From an uncultured Poribacteria bacterium (GTDB taxonomy: Bacteria > Poribacteria > WGA-4E > WGA-3G): a DNA stretch of 64,000 nucleotides. The notes beneath the pieces were generated by a model, which saw only the letters and a program-made list of their open reading frames with translations, was not told the origin of the DNA and searched no databases. The translations under genes and the position numbers were made by a program. Below, one piece after another: positions 17,701-26,674 of this stretch (positions within the stretch are counted from its first letter, which is position 1; every line of letters begins with the position of its first letter). Location of the stretch: positions 310,001 to 374,000 of the forward strand of contig OX638316.1 of NCBI GenBank assembly GCA_951812525.1. The letters are read 5' to 3'.

Positions 17701-18729
17701 TTAGCGATAGATAGAGGTCTCAGGATAATAGCGTGCCCACGCGAACCAGTAGATATTAACAGCGGGGAGACGTTCCAAACGCGTCCCTTTTTCTTTTCCA
17801 GATGTTGCCTCGCCTGTAATGAGATTCCAGGAGGTGCCGACGTTATCCTCTACAAGATGTTTATCCTGTACACTAAAGGTTCGTACGGCTCCTGCCACGT
17901 TCCGGGTAAAGACCGCCGTTGCAAATGATGTCTTGTCGTGAAAAATAAGCAGTGGAACTTCGCCAAGCGTATCGTTAATGACAGGAGTTTTCGTAAAGTG
18001 CGTCAACGGGTAAGCACGGAACTGTGTCGTGCCATCTTTCGTCGGCACTTGAACCCCGACCACGAGGGTTTTATTTGGAAGCCTGTCATCGGTGTATTCC
18101 ATACCGCTCACACCTGCGCGCTGGCTGGCGTGATAGTCTGCATAAACATCTTGGTTCAGGCTTTCTCGCATCCCGCCTCTGGTAGGCACAGACAGGACCT
18201 GTGTTCTCGGATAATTTAAGGACCACGTTTTCCATGCAATCTGTGGTGTGGAGGCTAACGGCTTCAATTGCTTGCCCTTGAGCGGTCCCCGTATCGCCTC
18301 TCCAGTTATATGCGACCAGAGCGAACGGGTCTGATGGTCGTACATCAACAGTGCGTCCCTCCATAATTTACCGCTGACCCCGAAAGTATAAGTCTTACCG
18401 TCAAGATCACGACTATACACGATAGCCGTTTTGCAGAGCGGTCACCACGTAGTCGCAATGTTCAGTCCACCGACAACGTCGTTGACGATTTCGTGTCCAT
18501 TCAGTAGATAAAGCGAATAGGCGCGACTATCGTCGTTGAAGGTTACGCCGATAACAGGTGCATCTGCATCAAGTTTCGCTTCGTTGGCAGATACAAATTG
18601 TGGATCGGTGATAGCGGGTATAGCATCGAAAGGCAATAAAGTCCGGATTGCGTCATCGGTATAATCTGCGGCTGCTGCACAGAAGGCAACAAAAATCAGT
18701 AGTGAGAGGGTGATGCTGTAGTTTTTCAT
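17701..18729 (-). CDS. DUF3179 protein, candidate selenoprotein (in-frame TGA)
   Basis: One continuous frame from ATG 18729 to the stop at 17701 contains a single in-frame TGA (18442-18444) and would encode 342 residues. The N-terminus is a signal peptide (ITLSLLIFVAFCAAAADY). The family core follows: HEIVNDVVGG, then TTW-[TGA]-PLCKTAIVY, then TFGVSGKLWRDALLMYDHQT and LWSHITGEA. In DUF3179 relatives I know, the position of the TGA is the first Cys of a CPLC motif. An 8-bp stem with loop CGTGT begins 12 nt after the TGA. The C-terminal half is a second, degenerate copy of the domain (AYPLTHFTKTPVINDTLGE, SWNLITGEA) without the motif. The function of DUF3179 is unknown; a redox role is inferred. 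A nonsense mutation is the alternative. Confidence 0.7.
18409..18444 (-). promoter_or_regulatory. SECIS-like hairpin directly after the in-frame TGA
   Basis: On the mRNA strand the TGA at 18444-18442 is followed by 12 nt and then ACGGCTAT, loop CGTGT, ATAGTCGT (18429-18409). All eight pairs form, one as G·U. Twenty nucleotides separate the TGA from the apical loop, and a G is the second loop base. These fit the bacterial SECIS model as I remember it (short apical loop with an early G, about 16-37 nt from the UGA). Whether it binds SelB is untested. Confidence 0.5.
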
Positions 18730-19500
18730 GATTATTTTATCCTATTAGAAGATTAATGTTTTTTAGTCGTACAAATTTGTCAATTATAATAATTGTAACA
18801 TAAGCGAAATCGCTTTAGCAAGATTTATTAGGGCTAATTACGGTAGATGTTAGGATTAACGTGAGTTCGATAAAAGACAGGCATGAGTTATGACGAAATA
18901 GCATTTTGGGGGACGGAGTTTGGGACAGTTAACCCTAATATACCTAAGTAGTTGTGGGTACTGGGTACTGGGTGATAGGGACTAGGTGAGTTGTCTGAAT
19001 CAGGATTTTCAGGATTTTAGGATTCGCAGGATTGGGTCGGATTAGAAACTCATCCTACAAGGGAGAGAGTTGCTTTAAATGAAAAAGAGCAGGACGGGTT
19101 GAGAGATACCTGTTCCGCTTTTTTTGCGTCTGGGTTACGCCGGATTCAATTCGCTTCAAACGGGATAGTGTGTTGCAAGAGACCCTATTTTGCACCCAGT
19201 GGTGACGGGGGTTGGGATACCCCAAAACCAAACGAGAACTCCGCAGGGCTTTTTTTGACTGAATATTTGCCCCGAAAATCGCACGAACCCCGATAAACAT
19301 TGATCCAAACACGTTTTTTTTGTAAGAGCTGCGCTAGAGTTAGGTGCTGCCTGCATTCGTGGACGATTTGTGTTGCGTCGGCAGCGGGTCTGTGCGTCGC
19401 GTTTGTTTCGGGAATCGGAGTTCCCTCCTACAGAAGAACCATTAAAATGTAAATGGTATTTTCATAATTCATCATAAATACCCTAAGACAATTCCCAATC
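18730..19500. other. Non-coding region with repeat-like tracts
   Basis: No convincing gene. It holds tandem-like short tracts (GGGTACTGGGTACTGGGTGATAGGG near 18957; CAGGATTTTCAGGATTTTAGGATT near 19002) and a hairpin resembling a terminator followed by TTTTTTT near 19085-19130. A REP-like hairpin lies at 19409-19432. A minus-strand frame at 19055-19312 has unusual composition and no recognisable domain and is not called. Confidence 0.45.
19409..19432 (+). repeat. Dispersed REP-like hairpin, copy A
   Basis: CGGGAATCGGAGTTCCCTCC followed by TACA: GGGAA and TTCCC pair around TCGGAG. An identical 24-nt copy is at 53683-53706. Both are intergenic and in the same orientation. Confidence 0.7.
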
Positions 19501-19504
19501 GTCT

Positions 19505-19533
19505 TGACAAATTGGGTTGACTTTGCTAACATA
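19505..19533 (+). promoter_or_regulatory. Sigma-70-type promoter for the PhyH gene at 19632
   Basis: TTGACA (19505-19510), a 17-nt spacer and TAACAT (19528-19533) lie about 100 bp upstream of the dioxygenase start. The -35 is perfect and the -10 has four of six consensus bases. The prediction rests on sequence alone. Confidence 0.5.
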
Positions 19534-19631
19534 GAATTAACAAATTCCCAATAAAGCTGCGCAAACAACTACCGAATAGCACAACACTTGCTAAAGCAGG
19601 ATTTTGGGTTTCAGCATACGAGGGAACAACC

Positions 19632-20447
19632 ATGAAACTGACAGAACATCAGGTGAATTTTTTCAATACTTTCGGTTATCTGGCAATACCGAACCTGTTT
19701 TCTCAGAGCGAGATAGAATGGATCATTGAAGAATTCGAGATGACGATTCAGGAATTCGGTGGTGGCAAAGACCACGATGGAACACGCCGCACAATGTTCG
19801 GTGGTCCGATTGAGCATCGTCCTCGGCTCTGCACGCTGCTCGATGATGAACGTATCACGGGACTGATCGGTGGCGTAATCGGTGAGGACTTCAACTACGC
19901 TGGTGGCGACGGGAACTATTACAGCGGCGACACAGGTTGGCATCCAGACGGAAACTGGGGACAACTCTTCGCTTGTAAGGTAACGTTCTATCTCGATCCA
20001 TTAACAAAAGACACGGGATGTCTACGCGTTATTCCTGGCAGCCAAAACCCATCACACTTCGTCAGAGCGGGAAAGATAGATCCAAACCAATCAGAAGTGC
20101 TATACGGCATTCCACCGCGCGATTTTCCAACGAGCATCGCACTGGAAAACAGACCGGGCGATGTGGTAATTTTCAACCACGATACCTATCACGCATCGTT
20201 TGGGGGCGGCACTCGGCGGCGTATGTTTACGATGAACTGTACGCGTCATTGCACAACCGAGCCGGATTTAGAAACCCTGCATCAATACTTGAGTGTCCAC
20301 TCGGCAGGTGGATACCAAATTGACACAGGTGCGGGTATGTTCTTTCCGACGATGGTTGACACTGCCGATGCAACTCGGCAAATCCATCTGCAACAATGCA
20401 GTGACATCCATGACGAATTGTTCCCACAATATGCTCGACGTTCTTAG
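19632..20447 (+). CDS. Phytanoyl-CoA dioxygenase (PhyH) family protein
   Basis: A 271-residue Fe(II)/2-oxoglutarate oxygenase. The metal motif is GWHPDGNWG (His-x-Asp near residue 104-106), the distal His lies in NHDTYHASFGG near 188, and RRRMFTMNCT supplies the cosubstrate arginine. It opens with TEHQVNFFNTFGYLAIPNLF, as is usual for the family. It stands alone on the plus strand between the DUF3179 gene and the SppA fusion and has its own predicted promoter. Substrate unknown; bacterial relatives hydroxylate amino acids, ectoine or polyketide-type compounds. Confidence 0.88.
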   Translation: MKLTEHQVNFFNTFGYLAIPNLFSQSEIEWIIEEFEMTIQEFGGGKDHDGTRRTMFGGPIEHRPRLCTLLDDERITGLIGGVIGEDFNYAGGDGNYYSGDTGWHPDGNWGQLFACKVTFYLDPLTKDTGCLRVIPGSQNPSHFVRAGKIDPNQSEVLYGIPPRDFPTSIALENRPGDVVIFNHDTYHASFGGGTRRRMFTMNCTRHCTTEPDLETLHQYLSVHSAGGYQIDTGAGMFFPTMVDTADATRQIHLQQCSDIHDELFPQYARRS

Positions 20448-20735
20448 CGTGCAGTAATTTTACAATTATTGAAACACTGCGAGTTAGTGAGGTTAAGAAA
20501 CGTCTCACTTCTGAGTAACGGGTAGTGTCCCTTACCGGAGGGAGATACTTTTTCGCGCCTGCGTTTACTGAGATGTTTACATATTTTGATAATTATTCAT
20601 ACATTCTATAAGTAAATCGCATTTTTGTTGCAATCATTGCTATTTTGTAGTATCTTAATAACATATATTGTATGTCTATTATCCATTTTATACCTCAGAG
20701 TTGCAACTCATAAACTCATACTTAAAGCGCGTCCT

Positions 20736-23168
20736 ATGGTTCCTCCTCTATCATTCCGCTTACGGTATATTGGTAAAACTATCCTTTCGGCAGCACTGAT
20801 TTACGGGATTAGCACGTTTTTTGTTGCTGCGTCACCAAAGGCACGCACGCACTTGCCTTCAAGTTCCATCGCCGTCAGCGACGACGCCTTAGCCACCTTC
20901 TTCAACCCATCCGGACTTGGCACAGGGCGCGGTTTAAACCTATACTACCTCCGAACATATCAGAGCGATTGGGCAGGCGATGACGCTTTTTTCCTCGCTG
21001 TGCCGAATGGTGGATTTGGTGTCGAATTTGCCACTGCTAACGCCGACACTACCTTTACACGCTATACACTCTCCGGTGGACAGCATCTAGGACACGCGCT
21101 CTACTTGGGTACAAGCTACAGTTGGATCAATTCAGATGATAAAACCTACGATGCATTCCACTCTCTTTCCTTCGGATTAATGTATCGACGTCGCTATTTC
21201 TCAATTGGCGCAATGGCGCGTGACTTGAATCAGCCTAAATTACTCGGCGAGAAGCTCGGACGCACCTACGACTTGGGGTTAGCAATTCGTCCAGGAACAT
21301 GGCGAACGACCCTCTCAATTGATATGCAGAAAACACAAGGTGTAGAGGGGATAGACCTGCGCTATGCCATGGAGGTGCGCCCGATTCACGAACTTATGCT
21401 CCGTGGGACGCTCAATAGCGATTTGAGTTTTGATGTTCGTTTTGGTATCAACATTGGGAATTGGGGCATCGGGACAGGTAATACTTTCAATGAAAACCGA
21501 GAACTACAAACCGGTGTCGGTTATTTCCATTTTTCTAATATTCCGACAACGAAGCAGCTACCGCGCCGTCGTATCTTCCTTGACCTGCAGATGCACTCCC
21601 TCAAAGAGGTCCTGTCCATAGCGAAATCCGATGAAGACATTGCCGGTATCCTCGTCCGTATCAATGGCAGCAGCTACGGCATGGCACAACTTCAGGAAAT
21701 GGCAGACGCCATCTTGGATTTTAGGGAATCTGGACGCGTTGTTCTCTGCTATCTTACGAACTGTTCCACAGGCGATTATATTGTCGCATCCACCTGCGAC
21801 GGTATCCTGATGCATCCGTCAGCAGAAGTCCGGTTGATTGGGTTGCGCACAGAACGTACCTTTTATAAGGGTATCTTAGATATGCTCGGTATCAGAGCCG
21901 ACCTTGAACGTATTGGGAAATATAAATCGGCATCCGAGGCATTCACAAGAAAGGAGATGTCCGAAGCACAACGTGAAATCCAAAACATCATTTTGGATGA
22001 CCTCTATGAACAACTTATAGATACCATCGCAGACGGGCGAGGATGGACACCTGAAGACGTTAAAAAACGCATAGACGCCGGACCCTATACAGCAAAACAA
22101 GCTTTCGCCGCTGAACTCGTTGATCGGCTCGTCTACGAAGATGAACTAACAGATGTAGTGACCGAACTCACGGATGATCAGACAGACTTGATATCCTCCA
22201 ATGAATACGCAGACAGCAGAGTGGATTCGCAGGATTGGCGGATTCCACAGCCGAAAATTGCAATTATTGAGGCGAAAGGGCTGATGGTAACAGGGGACAG
22301 CTTCATCGATCCGCTTACAGGCACGCAAGTAATGGGGGCTGATACGATTGTGAGTGCGATTCAGGAAGCGAAAGGCGACGATTCTATAAAAGCAGTTGTC
22401 TTGCGAATTGACAGTGGGGGCGGACTCGTTATCGCTGCTGACATTATATGGCGTGCATTGGTCCAACTTACTGAGGTTAAACCGTTAGTGGTATCAATGG
22501 GTGATGTAGCGGCATCAGGCGGCTACTACATTGCTGCACCCGCAAACGTGATCATCGCTGAACCGGGAACAATTACTGGCTCGATCGGTGTTGTTAGTGG
22601 TAAGTACAGCCTGAAAGGACTCTACGAAAAACTCGGTATCCAAAAGGAAATCCTTAAACGGGGCGAGCACGCTGATTTTTATACAGATTACGGCGACTAT
22701 CCACCCTCAGAACAGGAAATCATTCAGCAACAGATTAAGGAAATCTATGACGACTTTATCACAAAGGTAGCTCTTGGGCGAAGCGAGTTAACAACAACAG
22801 AAGTAGACGAACTCGGTCGTGGACGGATCTGGTCGGGTAGACAGGCAAAAGAAAACGGATTGGTAGACGAACTCGGCGGTTTAAGCCTTGCACTTGCCAT
22901 CGCGCAAGAATACGCCGGATTGCAAGGAAAAAGGGTTGAGGTAACCCGTTTCCCTAAGCAGACGTGGGTATCCCGTCTTTTCAATAATTTTCGGCTCTCA
23001 ACTGTCCCACTATATCAGGCTGTAGGCACCGATGGAGCGAACAAGATCGCAAGACTGCCACTTATTACGCCGTATGGAAGTTTCAAGGACACTGTAAAAC
23101 TTGTAAATGCCATCATGCAACACAGGCTTTTTCTTCTTATGCCTTATCAGATAGCCATGGGTCAATAG
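20736..23168 (+). CDS. sppA: SppA-type signal peptide peptidase fused to an outer-membrane-like N-terminal domain
   Basis: About 810 residues from ATG 20736; a TTG start at 20625 would add 37. After a signal peptide (TILSAALIYGISTFFVAAS), residues of about 40-290 are beta-strand-rich and start SSSIAVSDDALATFFNPSGL, like PorV/OmpP1-type barrels. Residues from about 300 form a 67K-type SppA with two ClpP-like halves. The catalytic Lys lies in RIGKYKSASEAF (about K397) and the Ser in GDVAASGGYYIAA (about S594), the same split as E. coli SppA K209/S409. SppA digests cleaved signal peptides in the inner membrane; the barrel-like extension suggests a periplasmic or outer-membrane location here. The fusion is within one uninterrupted frame. 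Confidence 0.85.
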   Translation: MVPPLSFRLRYIGKTILSAALIYGISTFFVAASPKARTHLPSSSIAVSDDALATFFNPSGLGTGRGLNLYYLRTYQSDWAGDDAFFLAVPNGGFGVEFATANADTTFTRYTLSGGQHLGHALYLGTSYSWINSDDKTYDAFHSLSFGLMYRRRYFSIGAMARDLNQPKLLGEKLGRTYDLGLAIRPGTWRTTLSIDMQKTQGVEGIDLRYAMEVRPIHELMLRGTLNSDLSFDVRFGINIGNWGIGTGNTFNENRELQTGVGYFHFSNIPTTKQLPRRRIFLDLQMHSLKEVLSIAKSDEDIAGILVRINGSSYGMAQLQEMADAILDFRESGRVVLCYLTNCSTGDYIVASTCDGILMHPSAEVRLIGLRTERTFYKGILDMLGIRADLERIGKYKSASEAFTRKEMSEAQREIQNIILDDLYEQLIDTIADGRGWTPEDVKKRIDAGPYTAKQAFAAELVDRLVYEDELTDVVTELTDDQTDLISSNEYADSRVDSQDWRIPQPKIAIIEAKGLMVTGDSFIDPLTGTQVMGADTIVSAIQEAKGDDSIKAVVLRIDSGGGLVIAADIIWRALVQLTEVKPLVVSMGDVAASGGYYIAAPANVIIAEPGTITGSIGVVSGKYSLKGLYEKLGIQKEILKRGEHADFYTDYGDYPPSEQEIIQQQIKEIYDDFITKVALGRSELTTTEVDELGRGRIWSGRQAKENGLVDELGGLSLALAIAQEYAGLQGKRVEVTRFPKQTWVSRLFNNFRLSTVPLYQAVGTDGANKIARLPLITPYGSFKDTVKLVNAIMQHRLFLLMPYQIAMGQ

Positions 23169-23252
23169 AATTCGATTGTTCAGAAGTCGCTGATCAATAT
23201 TTTGAATGATTTATAAAGTCATAGAACATAATGTTCTGGAGCGAAAATTAAA

Positions 23253-23915
23253 ATGCTATTCGCCAAAAATTATGCAACCTTACGCAAGAAAATGGTTCGA
23301 GATCAAATCGAAGCGCGTGGTATCAAAAGCCCACAGGTCCTTGCTGTCATGCAAAAGATAGAGCGCCACCTGTTTGTAAAACAGGAATACCTCAACAGGG
23401 CATATCAGGACGGTCCACTGCCAATCAATTGCCAGCAAACAGTTTCACAACCGTATATTGTTGCGCTAATGACCGACCTACTGAGCCTCACACCGGCTTC
23501 AAAAGTGCTGGAGATCGGAACTGGATGTGGCTATCAAACGGCTGTATTAGCAGAACTGGCAGCATCCGTTTACTCCGTTGAGATTGTACCGGTGCTTGCC
23601 AAAAGCGCGAAAACTCGATTGCAGCGTCTCAACTACCAGAATATTTATTTCAAAGAAGGCAATGGGCATTACGGTTGGCAAGAACACGCGCCTTACGACG
23701 CGGTGCTTGTAGCAGCCGCACCTAAGGTCGTACCAGAGCAACTGGTTCAGCAACTCAGCGAAGGCGGAAGAATGATCATTCCAGTGGGTGATAGCGAACA
23801 AAGCCTCCTTTTAATTCAGAAGAAAACCCAAACTGAGGATGGTATCAAACCCTCTGTAGAAACCACAGAGGTTACAGGGGTCAGTTTTGTGCCGATGATA
23901 GGTTCGGCAAATTAA
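23253..23915 (+). CDS. pcm: Protein-L-isoaspartate O-methyltransferase
   Basis: A 220-residue SAM-dependent methyltransferase that repairs isoaspartyl residues in aged proteins. It shows the family opening MVRDQIEARGI, VKQEYLNRAYQDGPLPI, the substrate-site segment QTVSQPYIVALMTDLL and SAM motif I VLEIGTGCGYQTAVLAEL near residue 88. The post-motif region with APKVVPEQLVQQLSEGGRMI is typical. It lies 84 bp after the SppA fusion on the same strand. Length and motifs are those of a standard cytosolic Pcm. Confidence 0.93.
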   Translation: MLFAKNYATLRKKMVRDQIEARGIKSPQVLAVMQKIERHLFVKQEYLNRAYQDGPLPINCQQTVSQPYIVALMTDLLSLTPASKVLEIGTGCGYQTAVLAELAASVYSVEIVPVLAKSAKTRLQRLNYQNIYFKEGNGHYGWQEHAPYDAVLVAAAPKVVPEQLVQQLSEGGRMIIPVGDSEQSLLLIQKKTQTEDGIKPSVETTEVTGVSFVPMIGSAN

Positions 23916-23996
23916 TTTTTTAATGAAGATTCACAAATATATAGGCAACTTACTCACAAAATACACCTACCGAGCCTGAGACGCATAAATCAAAAA

Positions 23997-24971
23997 ATGG
24001 TCAATTCTAAAAGGAAACATAGATTGAAACACATACTCCATATAATCCTATTCATGGTCATGTTCTTCCCTGCCACCGTTTCTGCGACGTTCAATGACAT
24101 AGGTGTTGGTGCAAGACCGCTGGGTTTAGGTGGTGCCTTCGTCGCGCTCGCTGATGATAGGAACGCCGCAAACTACAACGCCGCAGGATTAGGTTATATT
24201 GATACCATCCAAGTCGGTATAACACACGCACAACGCTTCAATGGACTCATCACCTATAATAGTGTCAGTGGCATTGTCCCGTTCGGGAGAGCAGGTTCCC
24301 TTGGTGCGAGCCTCGGTATCTTGGCAGAAGACTCCGAAATCTACCGAGAACAGGTGGTGCGCATCTCCTACGGGAACGCACTTTTTAAACAATTGGCGAT
24401 CGGTGCAAATCTGAAACTTTTCGGCACCTCCTTCGACACATCAAACGAATTCGTTGTTGATAATCCATATTTCGTCCAAACTTCCAGTTCAGCTGCTTCA
24501 TTCGATCTCGGCGTGATTGCCAAGCCGTTCCAGAGCCTGAACATTGGTGCATCTGTGGAGAATTTGCTCCCCGCAAATATGAGTATCTCCGAAACGCACA
24601 CAGACGTAGTGCCTCTGAACATCCGTGCCGGTTTGGTATATAAACTTGAATCTATTGCAGAGATGAGTGCACAGGGTGAGGCAGTCAGCAATTTGTTGAA
24701 ATCAAGTTTAGGGACAGTGGAGATTGCTTCTCGAAACGGTGAAATTTATATCCGCACGGGCGTAGAAATCTGGTTGAACAGCGCTATTGCTGTCCGCGGT
24801 GGATATAGTGCGAAAAATGGTGGAAACTCTGCAACGACACTGAATTTCGGCGGGAGTGCCAAACTCCCAATTAGTAGCACTCACCTACAACTCGACTATG
24901 GACTTCAAATACTGACTGGGGACTTTCAAGACAACATAACACAGCGATTCTCCGCCAATCTGCTGCTTTAG
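23997..24971 (+). CDS. PorV/PorQ family outer-membrane protein
   Basis: A 324-residue beta-barrel protein. A signal peptide (LHIILFMVMFFPATVSATF) precedes the diagnostic start FNDIGVGARPLGLGGAFVAL with ADDRNAANYNAAGLG, as in PorV/UPF0164 proteins. The sequence ends in a barrel-type strand (RFSANLLL). PorV is a shuttle and scaffold of the type IX secretion system; homologues outside Bacteroidetes have less certain roles. The next gene 17 bp downstream encodes a secreted protein with a C-terminal PNPF tail, and the giant protein at 12.8 kb has one too, which makes a secretion-linked role plausible. Confidence 0.83.
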   Translation: MVNSKRKHRLKHILHIILFMVMFFPATVSATFNDIGVGARPLGLGGAFVALADDRNAANYNAAGLGYIDTIQVGITHAQRFNGLITYNSVSGIVPFGRAGSLGASLGILAEDSEIYREQVVRISYGNALFKQLAIGANLKLFGTSFDTSNEFVVDNPYFVQTSSSAASFDLGVIAKPFQSLNIGASVENLLPANMSISETHTDVVPLNIRAGLVYKLESIAEMSAQGEAVSNLLKSSLGTVEIASRNGEIYIRTGVEIWLNSAIAVRGGYSAKNGGNSATTLNFGGSAKLPISSTHLQLDYGLQILTGDFQDNITQRFSANLLL

Positions 24972-24988
24972 AGAAAAGGCTTTATTCA

Positions 24989-26353
24989 ATGAAAAAGACA
25001 TTCATCGCTTTGATAATTATCGGTAGTCTGCTTGCCATCAGCAATAGTTATGGTGCGGTTACCTCCGTCGGAGAAATTAACGTTGCTGGCGAAACTAAAG
25101 GTGTCGTCCCCGCCAGTTCAACGGTGCCATTGATCGTGACACTCGTTGTTGACCGTTCACTGGCAGAACCGGGTGAGGAAATTAAGACGATTGAAATCGT
25201 AATGCCGTTCGGATTCGTGACCCAATCATCCTTTTTCAAAGGCATTTCTCGGGACGGAAACCCAATTGTAGCGCGGGCAGTCGTTTCCGGTGGAACCACT
25301 TTGCGTGTTGAGTTAGCAGATGCCATCGTTGATTTCCAAAATTCGATATATGAAATTACATTCGACACCCGAACACCAAACAGCGTCATACTGGAAGCGG
25401 TATTCAGAGTGCGGCTTCGTAATCTCCGAGACGGTCCCATCGGTGAATTTATCCGACCTGGACAGGCAGATGGGAAACTCAACAACGATGACTTTACCTT
25501 AGAGGTAATTCCCAATGTCCCACCTGATCCAGTCATAGGTTTTATCGCTGAAGCCGATAGCACTGGTGAGAATGATGTGACGCTTCGTTGGGAGAAATCA
25601 ACAGACCTAGATGTCAACGGTTACTTCATCTACAGGGATAAAGAGGAAGAGCCCATCGACATTGAAAATAGGTCTTCAACTACCTATCGCGATGTCAATG
25701 TAGTACCAGGGAGTCGTACGTATCAAATAACGGCTTACAAGACGCGTTTTTTGCAATCGGAACGTTCTCCAATACAAATAGTAGAGGTATCGCCCGATAC
25801 TGCTGCGCCAGAACCTCCTATGATGCTCAGCATTGTTACCTCAAGCGATGGGGTTGAAATTCTCTGGAAGCCGAGTGTCAGTCGCGACGTAATAACATAT
25901 CAAATTTTTGAAGGATCTACCCAACTTGGAGAAATAAGCGAGTCAAAAACGGAATACAAGTATATTGATAGTCGTCCTTTAGATATCGGTAGTTTTACCT
26001 ATGCCGTCACTGCCATTGACGAGGCAAATAATGAATCGGAACCGGTAGAGAAAAGGCTTCGTATATTTGACAAGCCGTATCCAAATCCGTTTACTCCGCT
26101 TTCTCCAAACGAAGATTTCAATCAGGTTGTGTTTCCTGCTCGTGCGCTTGAAGATACTTCAGGCGAATTCACAGTGTTTATCTACGACATCGATGGCATG
26201 CTCGTCAAATCCTTAGCTGCATTGCCGGGTGAAACGGAGTTGACTTGGGATGGACGCGATGAAACTGGTGAGGTAGTTGAAAGCGGTGTTTATGTCTACC
26301 AACTTCAGGTCGGAGAGAGTTTTAAGACTGGCACTTTAATTGTTGCCAAATAG
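24989..26353 (+). CDS. Secreted fibronectin type III protein with FlgD-like/Por-type C-terminal tail
   Basis: A 454-residue protein. A signal peptide (FIALIIIGSLLAISNSYGA) is followed by an Ig/cohesin-like beta domain (about 25-170). Two FN3-type domains follow (from VIGFIAEADSTGENDVTLRW near 183 and EPPMMLSIVTSSDGVEILW near 272). The C-terminal domain of about 90 residues opens KPYPNPFTPLSP and ends GVYVYQLQVGESFKTGTLIV, matching FlgD-Ig/type IX sorting-tail architecture. It is probably exported and attached to the surface. The gene starts 17 bp after the PorV-like gene, so they are likely one operon. Confidence 0.8.
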   Translation: MKKTFIALIIIGSLLAISNSYGAVTSVGEINVAGETKGVVPASSTVPLIVTLVVDRSLAEPGEEIKTIEIVMPFGFVTQSSFFKGISRDGNPIVARAVVSGGTTLRVELADAIVDFQNSIYEITFDTRTPNSVILEAVFRVRLRNLRDGPIGEFIRPGQADGKLNNDDFTLEVIPNVPPDPVIGFIAEADSTGENDVTLRWEKSTDLDVNGYFIYRDKEEEPIDIENRSSTTYRDVNVVPGSRTYQITAYKTRFLQSERSPIQIVEVSPDTAAPEPPMMLSIVTSSDGVEILWKPSVSRDVITYQIFEGSTQLGEISESKTEYKYIDSRPLDIGSFTYAVTAIDEANNESEPVEKRLRIFDKPYPNPFTPLSPNEDFNQVVFPARALEDTSGEFTVFIYDIDGMLVKSLAALPGETELTWDGRDETGEVVESGVYVYQLQVGESFKTGTLIVAK

Positions 26354-26455
26354 TATATATGTTAGGTGGAGTGTTAGCGGCATCCCTCATACTACAAAAA
26401 CTACTTTAGAGCCACAGATAAGCAAAACGCAATAGATTTCACACGAAAAAATGTG

Positions 26456-26485
26456 TTGACATAATTTTTAATTGAAAGTTATACT
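26456..26485 (+). promoter_or_regulatory. Strong sigma-70-type promoter before a structured leader
   Basis: TTGACA, an 18-nt spacer and TATACT. The inferred transcription start near 26492 lies only a few bases before the 5' arm of the long stem at 26499, and about 180 nt before the ATG at 26675. The position may be off by one base. Confidence 0.65.
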
Positions 26486-26496
26486 ATAAAATGACA

Positions 26497-26636
26497 TTTG
26501 CCGACGCAATATACCTTTCCGGTAGGTGTTCAGACCCTGATCTCCGAAGAGATTAAAGTCACATTTGACTCACATTTTTATATTTAAGGTGCCCGTCGGC
26601 AGAGCAACATTTTCGGTGTGCCCCACGAACCGAAAA
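26497..26636 (+). ncRNA. Structured 5' leader, riboswitch-like or small RNA candidate
   Basis: TGCCGACG (26499-26506) pairs perfectly with CGTCGGCA (26594-26601), closing a 103-nt domain. ACCTT (26513-26517) can extend this stem with AAGGT (26586-26590). Inside are three consecutive hairpins: TCAGaccCTGA, ATCTCcgaaGAGAT and AGTCAcattTGACT. A separate hairpin, TTTTCGGT/ACCGAAAA (26610-26617 with 26629-26636) with an inner GTG/CAC, follows. No T-tract ends it and an AAAGGAG lies downstream before the ATG. It does not match any riboswitch consensus that I know. Confidence 0.55.
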
Positions 26637-26674
26637 CTTGCTATAGAAATTAGAATAAAGGAGAAACGATAAAG

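Noticed and set aside
19055-19312. 85-codon minus-strand frame
   Set aside because: Composition is unlike protein, no ribosome site, and the region is repeat-rich intergenic DNA.
26499-26601. tRNA-Sec or other large tRNA
   Set aside because: It has an 8-bp closing stem and several arms, but no TTCGA-type T loop, no CCA-like end and no suitable anticodon arm.
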